The notes under the pieces were generated by a model. The model was not told the DNA's origin. It did not search any database and worked only from the letters and a program-made list of their open reading frames with translations. From Anaerolineaceae bacterium (lineage in GTDB: Bacteria > Chloroflexota > Anaerolineae > Aggregatilineales > Phototrophicaceae), in NCBI GenBank assembly GCA_016124855.1, contig WGMX01000052.1:1-33102 (forward strand): DNA of 33,102 bases. Direction: 5' to 3'. The position numbers and the translations under genes were made by a program. Shown piece after piece: positions 25,216 to 33,102 of the stretch (position 1 is its first letter; the number at the start of each line of letters is the position of its first letter).

Positions 25216-26127
25216 TTACGCCGGATGACGGAAGGAAGCCAACAGCACCAGCTTGCCTAAACGCAGCTCATCCCCGTGCCGCAAAACCCGTACTTCCTTG
25301 GGCATCATCCGCTGACCGTTGATGAACGAGCCGTTCGCACTGCCCAGATCAGCTACCAGCACCACTTCATGTTCAGCATCATACCGAATCGAGAGGTGTA
25401 AACGCGAAACGCCCAAGTCGCTGGCCTGCCGGTTGGTTAGGTCAATATCCGGTGCTAAGACGCTGCCTTTCGTGCTGCGTCCGATGATAATCTCGTGGTC
25501 AGATTTTTGAGGGCGCGCTTCGAAATTTTCGGCTGAACCGCGCACACGCAGTACCAGTACTGAGTCCGAACCGAAATGTTCACTATCCAGTGGTGCGCTG
25601 GTGGACTCTCCTAATACGCGTGTATCAAATGCCCCTTTGACCGGTTCGAGTAGCTGCCCACAGGAATAGCAGAAAACCTCGTGCCGCTGGTTGGTTTTGC
25701 CACAGTGCAAGCAGTTGACCCATACCACATCATCCGCTGCTGGAGCAGCCGGGGGTGGAGCGAAGTTCGGGATATTCGGCACAACCGAAACAGCCGGTTC
25801 GGACGGCGTACCATTACTATTATTAGGCGCGGTTGGCGCACCGATGGGTTTGATCGAGTTAATTTTTTGTGGACGTGGAACCTGTGCCGGTTGGGCAGGT
25901 GCTTCAGGTACAGCCGCTGGTGGCGGTGTAGTCGTCGCTGCTGGAGCAGCCGGTGCTGTTCCGGCCAATTCCGCTTCACGCGCGCGCATCATGTTTGCCA
26001 GCGCTTCACGGTCAGGTTTGCTCAGCACTTCAATATGATAACGCAAGACGTTCAACGCTGCTTTTGCGTCCAGACCGTTATCGCGCATCCGCGAATACTC
26101 GGCGAAAATTTCCTTAGTCTGTCTCAA
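25216..26127 (-). CDS. Zinc-ribbon and FHA domain protein
   Basis: A 303-residue cytoplasmic protein. A helical N-terminus (1-55) is followed by a Pro/Ala-rich linker, a zinc ribbon (about 138-160; CLHCG and CYSCG), and a C-terminal FHA domain (about 205-300; IIGRSTKG, SRLHLSI, GSANGSFINGQ). FHA domains bind phosphothreonine peptides, so it is likely an adaptor in a Ser/Thr phosphorylation network shared with the VWA-FHA protein at 218-3205. The start codon is TTG with GGAG 8 nt upstream. A good promoter lies just ahead of it. Confidence 0.85.
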   Translation of the reverse strand: MRQTKEIFAEYSRMRDNGLDAKAALNVLRYHIEVLSKPDREALANMMRAREAELAGTAPAAPAATTTPPPAAVPEAPAQPAQVPRPQKINSIKPIGAPTAPNNSNGTPSEPAVSVVPNIPNFAPPPAAPAADDVVWVNCLHCGKTNQRHEVFCYSCGQLLEPVKGAFDTRVLGESTSAPLDSEHFGSDSVLVLRVRGSAENFEARPQKSDHEIIIGRSTKGSVLAPDIDLTNRQASDLGVSRLHLSIRYDAEHEVVLVADLGSANGSFINGQRMMPKEVRVLRHGDELRLGKLVLLASFRHPA

Positions 26128-26158
26128 AGCGTGGTCTCCAGATTATTTCAAACATTAC

Positions 26159-26189
26159 ATTATATATACTATTTTGGGCGAACTCGCAA
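26159..26189 (-). promoter_or_regulatory. Promoter of the zinc-ribbon/FHA gene
   Basis: On the minus strand: TTGCGA (26189-26184), 17 nt, TATATA (26166-26161), running on into TATAAT. The start point would fall about 25 nt before the TTG codon. Confidence 0.55.
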
Positions 26190-26236
26190 CGGCGGTCAAT
26201 ACCGTGAGTATGAAAATTAGGTTTGTATCTGCCCCT

Positions 26237-26266
26237 TTGTCACCACATTACATGATATGATATGCT
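26237..26266 (+). promoter_or_regulatory. Candidate promoter of the solute-binding protein operon
   Basis: TTGTCA and TATGCT are separated by 18 nt. A small hairpin (GTAGG / CCTAC, 26277-26291) lies in the leader. Confidence 0.35.
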
Positions 26267-26346
26267 GAACAATCAGGTAGGGAAATCCTACACTTACAGA
26301 ATAGTACACATCACCTATCAGCGACATCAACAAGCAGGCAGAACAT

Positions 26347-27477
26347 ATGACTAAAAACACCCGCTTTATCTTTGCCACTCTATCGGCACTCTTGATTCTC
26401 ATTTTAACCGCTGTGCCCATCTATGCCCAAAATCCGACGCCCACGCCGGCTCCCGCCGGGCCGACTCTGAAGTCTCTGCGTTCGCGTAATTTACTGGTCT
26501 GCGGCATTAATCAAGATCAAATCGGTTTGGGGTATCTCGACCCCAATTCGGGTGATGTGGTCGGTTTGCAAGTTGATTTATGCCGTGCTTTAGCGGCGGC
26601 CATTTTCGGCGACGCGGCAGCGGTTGAATTCCCGCCCTACAGCACCACGGACGCGGCGGTAGCGGCTCTCAAATCGGGCGCGGCGGATTTGATCATTCAA
26701 AATACACCGTGGACTTTAACCGCAGATACCAGCGGTTTTGAGTTCGGCCCGCCCATTTTCTACAGTGGCGAAGGCATCATGGTTCGCGCCGACGGCGGCG
26801 CCAAAACATGGACAGATCTCAACCGTAAAGCCGTCTGTGTGGTGAAGAATAGCATCGCCGAAGCGCAAATTGTGAAATATGCCGCTGAGCAAAAAACGAC
26901 CATCCAACTGATTTCTCCGGCATTCGACACCCTCCAAGATGCATGGCAGGCTCTACGAGATGGTCGCTGTGATGCGTTGAGTGCCGAACGGTTGCAGTTG
27001 CTCATCTTGCGCAAACGTGCCTCTGATTCACAGTCCTATTTCGTGTGGGATGGCCCAAATGATGTTTACACCCACGAGCCTTACGCCCCGATGCTCCGTA
27101 ATGATGACGAGCAGTGGGCCAACATTGTCCGGTGGACGATGCTGGGTTTGGTCAAAGCCGAACAGTTGGGTATCACCAGCGAGACAGTCGATTCACTGCT
27201 GCGTCAGGTTGACCCTAAGACCAACACGCCCGAACCGGACGCCGATTATATTGCGCGCGTGGGCGCGGAACGGGCACACTTCCTTGACCCGCTTCTAGGC
27301 TTGGGTTCGAGCTTGGGTATCGCACCGGATTTCATGCGTCCTGCCATTATCGCAGTGGGCAACTACGGCGAAATTTATGCCCGTCATTTTGGAGCAAATG
27401 CCGACTTGCCTCTGGCGCGCGGACTCAATAATCTCGCCAGCAAGGACGGCCTCATGTACGCCCCAGATTGGCGTTAA
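26347..27477 (+). CDS. Family 3 extracellular solute-binding protein (amino-acid type)
   Basis: A 376-residue exported receptor. Residues 1-27 are a Sec signal peptide ending AVPIYAQ, followed by a short Pro-rich spacer. The mature part follows the AapJ/BztJ layout: LLVCGINQDQIGLGYLDPNSGDV-like start, GLQVDLCRALAAAIFGD, AALKSGAADLIIQNTPWTL, GIMVRADGG and the late WANIVRWTMLGLVKAEQLGI. Such proteins bind polar amino acids for an ABC importer, but no permease or ATPase of that type is nearby, so it is an orphan receptor. DUF4160 follows after only 7 nt. Confidence 0.88.
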   Translation: MTKNTRFIFATLSALLILILTAVPIYAQNPTPTPAPAGPTLKSLRSRNLLVCGINQDQIGLGYLDPNSGDVVGLQVDLCRALAAAIFGDAAAVEFPPYSTTDAAVAALKSGAADLIIQNTPWTLTADTSGFEFGPPIFYSGEGIMVRADGGAKTWTDLNRKAVCVVKNSIAEAQIVKYAAEQKTTIQLISPAFDTLQDAWQALRDGRCDALSAERLQLLILRKRASDSQSYFVWDGPNDVYTHEPYAPMLRNDDEQWANIVRWTMLGLVKAEQLGITSETVDSLLRQVDPKTNTPEPDADYIARVGAERAHFLDPLLGLGSSLGIAPDFMRPAIIAVGNYGEIYARHFGANADLPLARGLNNLASKDGLMYAPDWR

Positions 27478-27484
27478 ATTCTAA

Positions 27485-27715
27485 ATGCCGACCGTCATTC
27501 GCGTAGATGGCTACACGATTAGAATATGCATAAACGATCATACGCATGTGCATGTGCTGAAGGCCGAGAAAGAAGCGAGAATAACGATAGGTGAGATTGA
27601 AGTCATGGATAACATTGATTTCACGTCTAAAGAGTTGCGGCGTATTATCGAGATTGTTGAATCACATCATGAAGAACTTCTCGCGGTTTGGGATATATAT
27701 CATGAAAGTCGATGA
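27485..27715 (+). CDS. DUF4160 family small protein
   Basis: A 76-residue protein that starts MPTVIRVDGYTIRICINDHTHVHV, close to the DUF4160 N-terminal pattern with its conserved His pair, although the usual NPPHVH is shortened to THVHV. DUF4160 and DUF2442 genes are often neighbours, and the pair is sometimes predicted to be a toxin-antitoxin-like module, but no activity is established here. It starts 7 nt after the solute-binding gene, with no clear ribosome binding site. Confidence 0.65.
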   Translation: MPTVIRVDGYTIRICINDHTHVHVLKAEKEARITIGEIEVMDNIDFTSKELRRIIEIVESHHEELLAVWDIYHESR

Positions 27716-27733
27716 TACAAAGCAGAGGTATCT

Positions 27734-28000
27734 ATGAAAAACACTCGTTTTGAAGAGAAAGATCGTCCTGTAGCAGTACTCATCCATGACAGTCTAGTAT
27801 CCGTAACATTAGCAGACGGTCGTATCATCAGCAATCCGTTGAATTGGCATCCTTGGCTAGCGCAAGCCACAGAACAGCAGCAAGCGCATGTGGAATATCA
27901 TGCGTTCAGTGTTGATTGGCCGGATTTGGATGAGGGGCTTGATATTCAAGGAATGCTGCAAGGTATACGACCTGTTACACCTGTTGATTTACATTCATAA
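27734..28000 (+). CDS. DUF2442 family small protein
   Basis: An 88-residue protein with the DUF2442 pattern: VSVTLADGRIISNPLNWHPWLAQAT, then FSVDWPDLDEGLDIQGMLQG. It follows the DUF4160 gene by 18 nt and has AGAGG ahead of its ATG. Probably a partner of the DUF4160 protein; the biochemical role is unknown. Confidence 0.75.
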   Translation: MKNTRFEEKDRPVAVLIHDSLVSVTLADGRIISNPLNWHPWLAQATEQQQAHVEYHAFSVDWPDLDEGLDIQGMLQGIRPVTPVDLHS

Positions 28001-28014
28001 TGGCGTATTGAACC

Positions 28015-28335
28015 ATGCTCACTGAATTTCACAAACGCACCTTTAACGCTGAAGTTTTAGCCTCTGAAAAGCCCGTGTTGGTGTACTTCACGGGCGTGAA
28101 CTGCCAGCCTTGCAAGATGGTCACGCCGGTTGTCGAGCAGTTGGCATCCGAATGGGACGGTCGCGTCAAAATCGGCAAAATTGACATTAACCGCAACATG
28201 TTCACCGCACTGAAATATGGTGTGATGAAAGCGCCGACTCTGCTGTTGTTCATTAACGGCGAGGAAGTGGCGCGGATAATGGGCGTCAATCCCAAAAACG
28301 CCGTTATATCCCAACTTCAGCCGCATTTGGGATAA
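28015..28335 (+). CDS. Thioredoxin-fold protein with atypical CQPC active site
   Basis: A 106-residue single-domain thioredoxin. Strand and helix order, the KAPTLLLF cis-Pro loop and FINGEEVARIMGV match the family. The active site reads NCQPCK (Cys30, Cys33) where thioredoxins normally have WCGPCK, so both the Trp and the Gly are replaced. Both Cys remain, so thiol-disulfide exchange is possible but with a changed redox potential or partner. It starts 14 nt after DUF2442 in the same run of genes. Confidence 0.88.
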   Translation: MLTEFHKRTFNAEVLASEKPVLVYFTGVNCQPCKMVTPVVEQLASEWDGRVKIGKIDINRNMFTALKYGVMKAPTLLLFINGEEVARIMGVNPKNAVISQLQPHLG

Positions 28336-28374
28336 TCCTGCTGTAAAAATGCTAGATAAAGCTTGGCGCTAATT

Positions 28375-29226
28375 ATGGAACCTACAACCAAGGCATCTAA
28401 TCCATTTCCTATCGCTATTGCTCAAATGCCGATTACAGGGAATGCCCGTATCAACGGTCATAAAATCCGTGAGTTGATGCACGAAGCGGCAAGCGGCGGC
28501 GCTCGTCTCATCCAATTTCCAGAAGGCGCATTATCCGGCTATGCCAAAAACCCGATACAAGATTGGGCAGAAGTGGACTGGCAGATCGTCCGTGAGGAAC
28601 TCTTAGCGATTATAGCGCTTGCCGCCCAACTCAAAATATGGGTCATCCTCGGTTCAGCACACCCACTGACTCCCCCGCATTGGCCGCACAACAGTTTGTA
28701 TATCATCTCCGACGAAGGCCAAGTCATCAATCGATACGATAAACGAATCTGCTCATACACCGAAGTAACCCGTTTCTATACACCCGGCACTGAGCCGGTT
28801 ATATTTGACATTGATGGCTTCCGCTTCGGCTGCATCATCTGTGTCGAGATCAATTTCCCACAGCTATTTATGGAATACGATCAACTTGGCGTGGATTGTT
28901 TGCTGCTGTCGGCTTATCCGATTGACAAAATCTTCTACACAAAAGCCGTTGCACATGCCGCCATTCATAATTATTGGATAGCTTTATCCGTTCCTTCTGA
29001 GTGTACTCCCTTGATGATGTCCAGTTTGATTGGCCCGGACGGCCTAACATTGAACTCTATCAAAACCGGCGAAGGGCTCGTCATTACAAGTATGGACAAG
29101 AATGCCCCTGAGCTTGATATTGCGCTCTACAAGGCGCGTCCTTGGCGATCTAGCATCAACACCAAAGACCTGTACAAAACACGTCACCTCAATGATGCCC
29201 GCAGCACAAACCGAACCTGTATTTGA
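28375..29226 (+). CDS. Carbon-nitrogen hydrolase (nitrilase superfamily)
   Basis: A 283-residue amidohydrolase of the nitrilase superfamily. The catalytic triad is visible: Glu50 in FPEGALSGY, Lys123 in YDKRICSY, and Cys156 in IICVEINFPQ. The fold order after MPITGNARING is normal. It cleaves or forms an amide bond in a small molecule; the substrate class (omega-amidase, carbamoylputrescine or other) is not clear. The ATG of MEPTTK was preferred over a TTG four codons earlier; neither has a strong ribosome binding site. It ends the operon, 4 nt before a strong hairpin. Confidence 0.87.
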   Translation: MEPTTKASNPFPIAIAQMPITGNARINGHKIRELMHEAASGGARLIQFPEGALSGYAKNPIQDWAEVDWQIVREELLAIIALAAQLKIWVILGSAHPLTPPHWPHNSLYIISDEGQVINRYDKRICSYTEVTRFYTPGTEPVIFDIDGFRFGCIICVEINFPQLFMEYDQLGVDCLLLSAYPIDKIFYTKAVAHAAIHNYWIALSVPSECTPLMMSSLIGPDGLTLNSIKTGEGLVITSMDKNAPELDIALYKARPWRSSINTKDLYKTRHLNDARSTNRTCI

Positions 29227-29230
29227 ATGA

Positions 29231-29266
29231 AAAAGGGCGTATCCTTCACGGACACGCCCTTTTACT
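29231..29266. terminator. Bidirectional rho-independent terminator
   Basis: A 10-bp stem (AAAAGGGCGT / ACGCCCTTTT) extended past one A-C mismatch by TCC/GGA, with a 5-nt loop. U-rich tails follow on both strands (six T on the minus side). It separates the converging nitrilase and META-domain genes. Confidence 0.85.
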
Positions 29267-29283
29267 TACACCGAACAGTCAGC

Positions 29284-31266
29284 TTACGCCGACTTGAACA
29301 TCAACACGCCGTCAGCGCCATTCACCGTATAGAAAATTTGCAGCTCACCTTGACCAATCTGGTAGCGGGTTGCCCCTTGCAGCGCCGCCAGATAAGCCGC
29401 TTCTTGATCCATAATCGCTTGGTCACACGCTTTCTGAGTGGAAACCAATGGACTGAACGTCAGCGTACCATTGTTATACACGAAGTTGCCCGAATATTGG
29501 TTACAGCCTGAACTTCCGCTGACACCCTGTGCCGTAAAATCGGCAGTAATCGGTGCGTTCGGAAGACCAGCCACCGGCGCATCTGGCGCACCGTAACTGC
29601 TGAGTATCCACTGCACACCCGCCAAACCGCCAAGCGACGAATCAGTATTGATGACCGGTGTACTCGTCAGCGAAACTGCGGGCGTGGCAGGTGTCGTATC
29701 GGCGTTAAATGTCAGCACACCATCAGGATACATAATTTGCAGCTGACCGTTAACGATCTGGTAACCGGTCGCGCTTTGTAACGCTGCCAGATAAGTCGTC
29801 TCCTGCGTCATCATATTGCTATCCGCACAGGCCATCTTGGTGGTGATGAAAGGCGTGAAGGTCAATATCCCATTGTCATAGGTGAAGTTACCATTGTAGC
29901 TGTTGCAGCCCGCGCTGCCTGCTACACCGCTGCTGGTAAACGTTGCGGTGATGATTGAACCCGGTATCACCGCCACCGGAGCAGCCACCGGCCCGAAGCT
30001 CGACAGCACCCAATTGACTCCCGCCAATCCACCTAATGTTGCGTTACCGCCGACAATCGGCGTCGGAGTAACTTGGATAACCGCCGTGCTGCCGTTAAAA
30101 GTTAGCACACCGTCGCGGTAAGTAATCCGCAAAACGCCGTTATTGATGCTGTAGCTGGTCGCCGTTCGCAGTGCATCCAGATAGGCGTTTTCCTGCGCCA
30201 TAGTCGTGTCCGGACACGCCACAAGCGTACTGCCAATGCCGCTAAACGTCAGTTTATCAATGTCGTATTGGAATTGACCGAAATAGGTATTGCACCCCGA
30301 ACTACCGCTGATGCCGTCCTGCGTAAATGTCAAACTAATCGGCGCTTCTGGCAGCACTGGGATTGGCGCTTCGTCGCTGCCATAGCTCGCCAGAACCCAA
30401 TTGTTGTTGGTCAAGCCACCGAATGTGGGATCAGCCGGTACAACCGCAGGTGTTGATGCTGAAGCTACCGTGCTTCCCGATGCAAACCCGAACGACTGGA
30501 TGATCGCCTCAAAAATCCCCAATGATGGTGTGAAATCCGTCGGCTGCGCGTTGTTGAGCGTCGTCACACTTTGCATCAGGTAGTCATTGAAGCCTGCGTT
30601 GAACGTATCCATATTGAAATCAGCCGGAATTTCCGCCGGAAACAGCCCCGTGTTCAGCTTCATAATCGCCGAAACATAATGGACACCGTCCACGCTGTAA
30701 CCTTGGAAGGTGTAGAAAAATTCACTGCCCGTAAATGGCGATACATCCTGACGGTAAACCGTGATATAGCTCACACCTTTTACCGAAGCTGTCTCGACAT
30801 ACTGCGCACGCGCCCGAATAACCTGTGCTGCTGGCATTGTTGGGATGAAAGGCAAATTGCCAGCGCCCGTCGTATCGGTCGAGGTCATAAATGTATTGAG
30901 GTCGGTTTTGGCACTCAACAAGTTTTGCAAATTTTGGAACTGCGCCGTTTGGTCAGGATAATTGACGAAATCCGACGTGTTATAAACTCGTATCGCCAGC
31001 GCTGCGTCAAAAATACTGGGGGGCGTTTCCGAGCTAGAAATCGCGAACTGCACATGTTTGACTTCCGGCCCACCGGGTTGTTGTAAAGCCGGGTCATCAC
31101 CTGCCACTTCATCAATATCAACATGCCCCGCAAGTGACGCATCATAGCTGAAGCTGAAACCGTTGTAAGAAACAGTATTGACCGCTGCGGGCTGCGCCGA
31201 AACCGGCATCACCACCAGCACCATTATTAACAGCAGAGCCGTCAGCACAAGAGATCGTAATTTCAT
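29284..31266 (-). CDS. Secreted protein with three tandem META domains
   Basis: A 660-residue exported protein. Residues 1-25 are a Sec signal peptide ending PVSAQP. A domain of unknown type follows (26-270), then three META (HslJ-like) domains at about 280-390, 409-510 and 546-655. Each META unit has W-L-S-Y/F near its start, a GS(S/A)GCN(T/S/Q)Y motif, a second Cys about 30 residues on (VACPD, MACAD, KACDQ), a YLDAL/YLAAL helix and a closing DGVLTF-like strand; the paired Cys suggest one disulfide per unit. META proteins are linked to envelope stress and heat resistance in some bacteria, but function here is unproven. Transcribed alone between a terminator and a 175-nt gap. Confidence 0.88.
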   Translation of the reverse strand: MKLRSLVLTALLLIMVLVVMPVSAQPAAVNTVSYNGFSFSYDASLAGHVDIDEVAGDDPALQQPGGPEVKHVQFAISSSETPPSIFDAALAIRVYNTSDFVNYPDQTAQFQNLQNLLSAKTDLNTFMTSTDTTGAGNLPFIPTMPAAQVIRARAQYVETASVKGVSYITVYRQDVSPFTGSEFFYTFQGYSVDGVHYVSAIMKLNTGLFPAEIPADFNMDTFNAGFNDYLMQSVTTLNNAQPTDFTPSLGIFEAIIQSFGFASGSTVASASTPAVVPADPTFGGLTNNNWVLASYGSDEAPIPVLPEAPISLTFTQDGISGSSGCNTYFGQFQYDIDKLTFSGIGSTLVACPDTTMAQENAYLDALRTATSYSINNGVLRITYRDGVLTFNGSTAVIQVTPTPIVGGNATLGGLAGVNWVLSSFGPVAAPVAVIPGSIITATFTSSGVAGSAGCNSYNGNFTYDNGILTFTPFITTKMACADSNMMTQETTYLAALQSATGYQIVNGQLQIMYPDGVLTFNADTTPATPAVSLTSTPVINTDSSLGGLAGVQWILSSYGAPDAPVAGLPNAPITADFTAQGVSGSSGCNQYSGNFVYNNGTLTFSPLVSTQKACDQAIMDQEAAYLAALQGATRYQIGQGELQIFYTVNGADGVLMFKSA

Positions 31267-31361
31267 AGGGGAACCCTACCTTTCATTCAATGGGACAAAA
31301 CGGCAAAAGCCTAAATTCCGATTTGTTTAGGGCATTTGGCGTTGATTCTATGTTTACCCTA

Positions 31362-31390
31362 CGCACGGCGCTTTGTCTACCGTCCGTGCG
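31362..31390. repeat. 7-bp inverted repeat in the gap upstream of the META gene
   Basis: CGCACGG pairs with CCGTGCG across 15 nt. It lies about 100 nt before the META gene and just past the kinase-like gene. No T-run follows; it could be a weak terminator or a regulator site. Confidence 0.3.
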
Positions 31391-31441
31391 GCCTATCATC
31401 CTCTAGCCCATACAGACCATCCAACCAAATTGTTTCTGTGG

Positions 31442-32779
31442 TTAGCTCTTTTCCCTCATCAGTTTCAGCACGCGCCGCACAAAGAACGGCGCACCGGCTG
31501 CCCAATCCGCCCGTTGATCGGCTTCTACGCTATTATAGATACCCTGATAACTCGCCACTTGATGCAGCGAACCGAGGATCATGCCAATGGCATACACCTC
31601 CCGCAGCCGTTCCAGTGGTTCGTAAGTCGCCCATTCCGCCAGATACGCTTCCCGCAGAGTCACATCCCGCTCAGAATCGTCAAGATTGAGCAGCGGTGTC
31701 AGATCAAAAAAGGGATGCCCCACACAGGCATCCGTCCAATCAAAGAAGCGTATCCGTCCGTCTTGCAGCGCAATATTGCCGCCGTGAAAATCCCCGTGCA
31801 CCAGCGTATAAGGCAGGTGATAATCAGCAAGCTGCCGACACAACGCTTTCAATCGGTCGCCGCAGGCCAACCATTCCGCCCGTTCATCAGCACTCAATTG
31901 CTGCAAGCAGTTCTCATCTGCCAAAACTCCATCAATCTGACTTGCCAGCACATCCAACCGTCTGTCCAAACAACCCACGGTGAATAACTGGTCAAGGTGT
32001 GCGGCGCTGTCGATTTGCAATCGCGCATAAGTTTTCATGACGGTTGCCAGCGTTTCCAGTGAGGGTTTGTTCTCACGCAGTTCGGTTCCGATGTCGGCGG
32101 TGAGCATCCAACGCCGCGCTTCATCAATGGCTAACGGTGCTTGAATCATATCAGGATACAACGCACCCAAAGCCGCTGTGAGTTTCGGTTCATGACCGAA
32201 TAATGGCAGCTTCACCGCCACTTTGAAATACACATTTCCTCGATCCGTTTCCGTCCGCAGCACCGCCGAAATCGCACCATTCTTGAATGCTTCCGGCGCT
32301 CTCAATAATCGGTAACCTTGAGCGGTCAATGCCTCGCTCATCCACTGCGCGGCTTCGGTAAACCATCCCGATACAAACCACGCTGGACACTTAGCGGACG
32401 GCGCTTGCATCAAAGTATCAAACCCATGTACCAACGCCGGACGCATCCATTCCTCGGCTAAAATCACATCGTCAACTTCAGAGCGATCAATCCAGCGTGA
32501 ACCTTCCGGTGGCTTCCATTCCGTTGTCAGATTATCCATCAACAGCACTGAATCCATAACCTGTGCTTCTTCATGCATCCGCTGCGACAGAGAACGCAGC
32601 ATCACCATCTCTGCGCCTAACTCTGCTTCAATCCGGCGCGTCAGCAGATACAAATGGGTAAAGAACTTATCCACCGTAAAACATGGCGGCATCCAACTCT
32701 CACCAGCAGGCAGCATCAGAATCCGCTGCTGATCATCGGCCACAATCAGCGAAATGTGATATACCCATCCGCCCATCAT
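31442..32779 (-). CDS. APH-fold phosphotransferase with degenerate Nudix-like N-terminus
   Basis: A 445-residue two-part protein. The C-terminal half is an aminoglycoside phosphotransferase/choline-kinase fold with the catalytic loop LVHGDFHGGN (about 325-334) and the metal-binding FFDWTDA about 15 residues later. The first 130 residues look like a Nudix fold (YHISLIVADDQQRILML, then RRIEAELGAEMVML). However, the Nudix box is incomplete: the REUXEE core reads RRIEAE and the preceding Gly is not evident, so hydrolysis is doubtful. The substrate of the kinase part is unknown. The start was moved to MMGGWVYH because AAGGG lies 6 nt ahead; a GTG 27 nt upstream is crowded against its GGAGG. Confidence 0.8.
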   Translation of the reverse strand: MMGGWVYHISLIVADDQQRILMLPAGESWMPPCFTVDKFFTHLYLLTRRIEAELGAEMVMLRSLSQRMHEEAQVMDSVLLMDNLTTEWKPPEGSRWIDRSEVDDVILAEEWMRPALVHGFDTLMQAPSAKCPAWFVSGWFTEAAQWMSEALTAQGYRLLRAPEAFKNGAISAVLRTETDRGNVYFKVAVKLPLFGHEPKLTAALGALYPDMIQAPLAIDEARRWMLTADIGTELRENKPSLETLATVMKTYARLQIDSAAHLDQLFTVGCLDRRLDVLASQIDGVLADENCLQQLSADERAEWLACGDRLKALCRQLADYHLPYTLVHGDFHGGNIALQDGRIRFFDWTDACVGHPFFDLTPLLNLDDSERDVTLREAYLAEWATYEPLERLREVYAIGMILGSLHQVASYQGIYNSVEADQRADWAAGAPFFVRRVLKLMREKS

Positions 32780-32986
32780 CCACACCCTTCGCTTTGATTT
32801 TCTCACCCTCCATCATACGGGATAATCAACTACCCGCTCATCACCCTCTCAACCCTTTAACACTCTTTTTGATCTTGGCGTTCTCTTTGACTCTCTGTAT
32901 CCTCCATGTTTCTGTGTTTGACCGCCTTTTTTTGCACTCATTTTTGACAACAAACTATTTACGGTGGTGGCCTACTAGAGAATTGG

Positions 32987-32992
32987 TAAAAT
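32987..32992 (+). promoter_or_regulatory. Weak -10 candidate before the right-edge gene
   Basis: TAAAAT lies about 30 nt before the ATG at 33023. TTGACA at 32944-32949 is too far away (37 nt) to be its -35 box, so the call is tentative. Confidence 0.25.
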
Positions 32993-33022
32993 AGAGAGGG
33001 GAAAAAGAAACAGGAGGCTGAC

Positions 33023-33102
33023 ATGAAAAAGCAGGGCGTGTTAGCACAGGCAGGAAGCTTTTGCCCGAATAAAGCATGTAGCCAATATGGGAAAGTAGTA
33101 GC
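33023..33102 (+). CDS. 5' end of a gene, possibly a transposase (cut by window edge)
   Basis: Only 26 codons are visible, preceded by a strong AGGAGG 6 nt before the ATG. The product begins MKKQGVLAQAGSFCPNKACS and then QYGKVV. A CPNxxCxxYGK pattern near the start is seen in the zinc-finger N-termini of some IS1-like and helix-turn-helix transposases, so a mobile element may begin here. The assignment rests on one motif. Confidence 0.4.
   Translation, partial: MKKQGVLAQAGSFCPNKACSQYGKVV

Overview
The window reads as a piece of a bacterial chromosome of roughly even base composition, most likely from the Chloroflexota (Anaerolineae-like). That assignment is an inference from style: secreted and membrane proteins with long Thr-Pro linkers, FHA-domain proteins with Pro/Ala-rich spacers, stacked META domains, a DUF4062-TPR protein, and short GC-rich intergenic palindromes. 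No rRNA, tRNA, CRISPR array, prophage or complete insertion sequence was seen.

Layout. (1) 218-3205: a large membrane protein with an outside VWA domain and two inside FHA domains. (2) 3346-13595: a surface-glycan locus in two divergent arms. The left arm (minus) holds GT2 glycosyltransferase, 4,6-dehydratase-like SDR, sugar nucleotidyltransferase, reductase-like SDR and methyltransferase, with TTG-start, TAATG and ATGA junctions that indicate translational coupling. The right arm (plus) holds a polytopic GT-C-like membrane protein, a second nucleotidyltransferase, and the Wzm/Wzt ABC exporter with a C-terminal glycan-binding domain on Wzt. Together they can make, modify and export a polymer carrying 6-deoxy or otherwise modified sugars. 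(3) 13652-20767: a carbohydrate uptake and catabolism block. An RbsA/RbsC/RbsB-type ABC importer sits behind a promoter with a LacI-type palindromic operator over its start point. A Gfo/Idh/MocA oxidoreductase lies upstream, and an M81 (MlrC-like) metallopeptidase is divergent from it.

(4) 20767-24681: the most unusual part. A DUF4062-TPR gene with 14 tandem TPRs lies between two 55-bp direct repeats. The right repeat is the 3' end of the intact nadK gene. The left repeat is a diverged copy of the same codons with an in-frame stop, directly at the end of the M81 gene. This is the footprint expected of integration into (or segmental duplication of) the 3' end of nadK.

(5) 24824-29226: a small unknown protein, a zinc-ribbon/FHA protein, then a plus-strand run of five genes (family 3 solute-binding protein, DUF4160, DUF2442, thioredoxin with an altered active site, nitrilase-family amidohydrolase) closed by a bidirectional terminator. 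(6) 29284-32779: a secreted protein with three META domains and a kinase of the aminoglycoside phosphotransferase fold joined to a degenerate Nudix-like N-terminus. The right edge cuts a gene whose first residues look like the zinc-finger start of a transposase.

Many start sites were moved from the longest reading frame to an internal Met with a better ribosome binding site; the reasons are given entry by entry.
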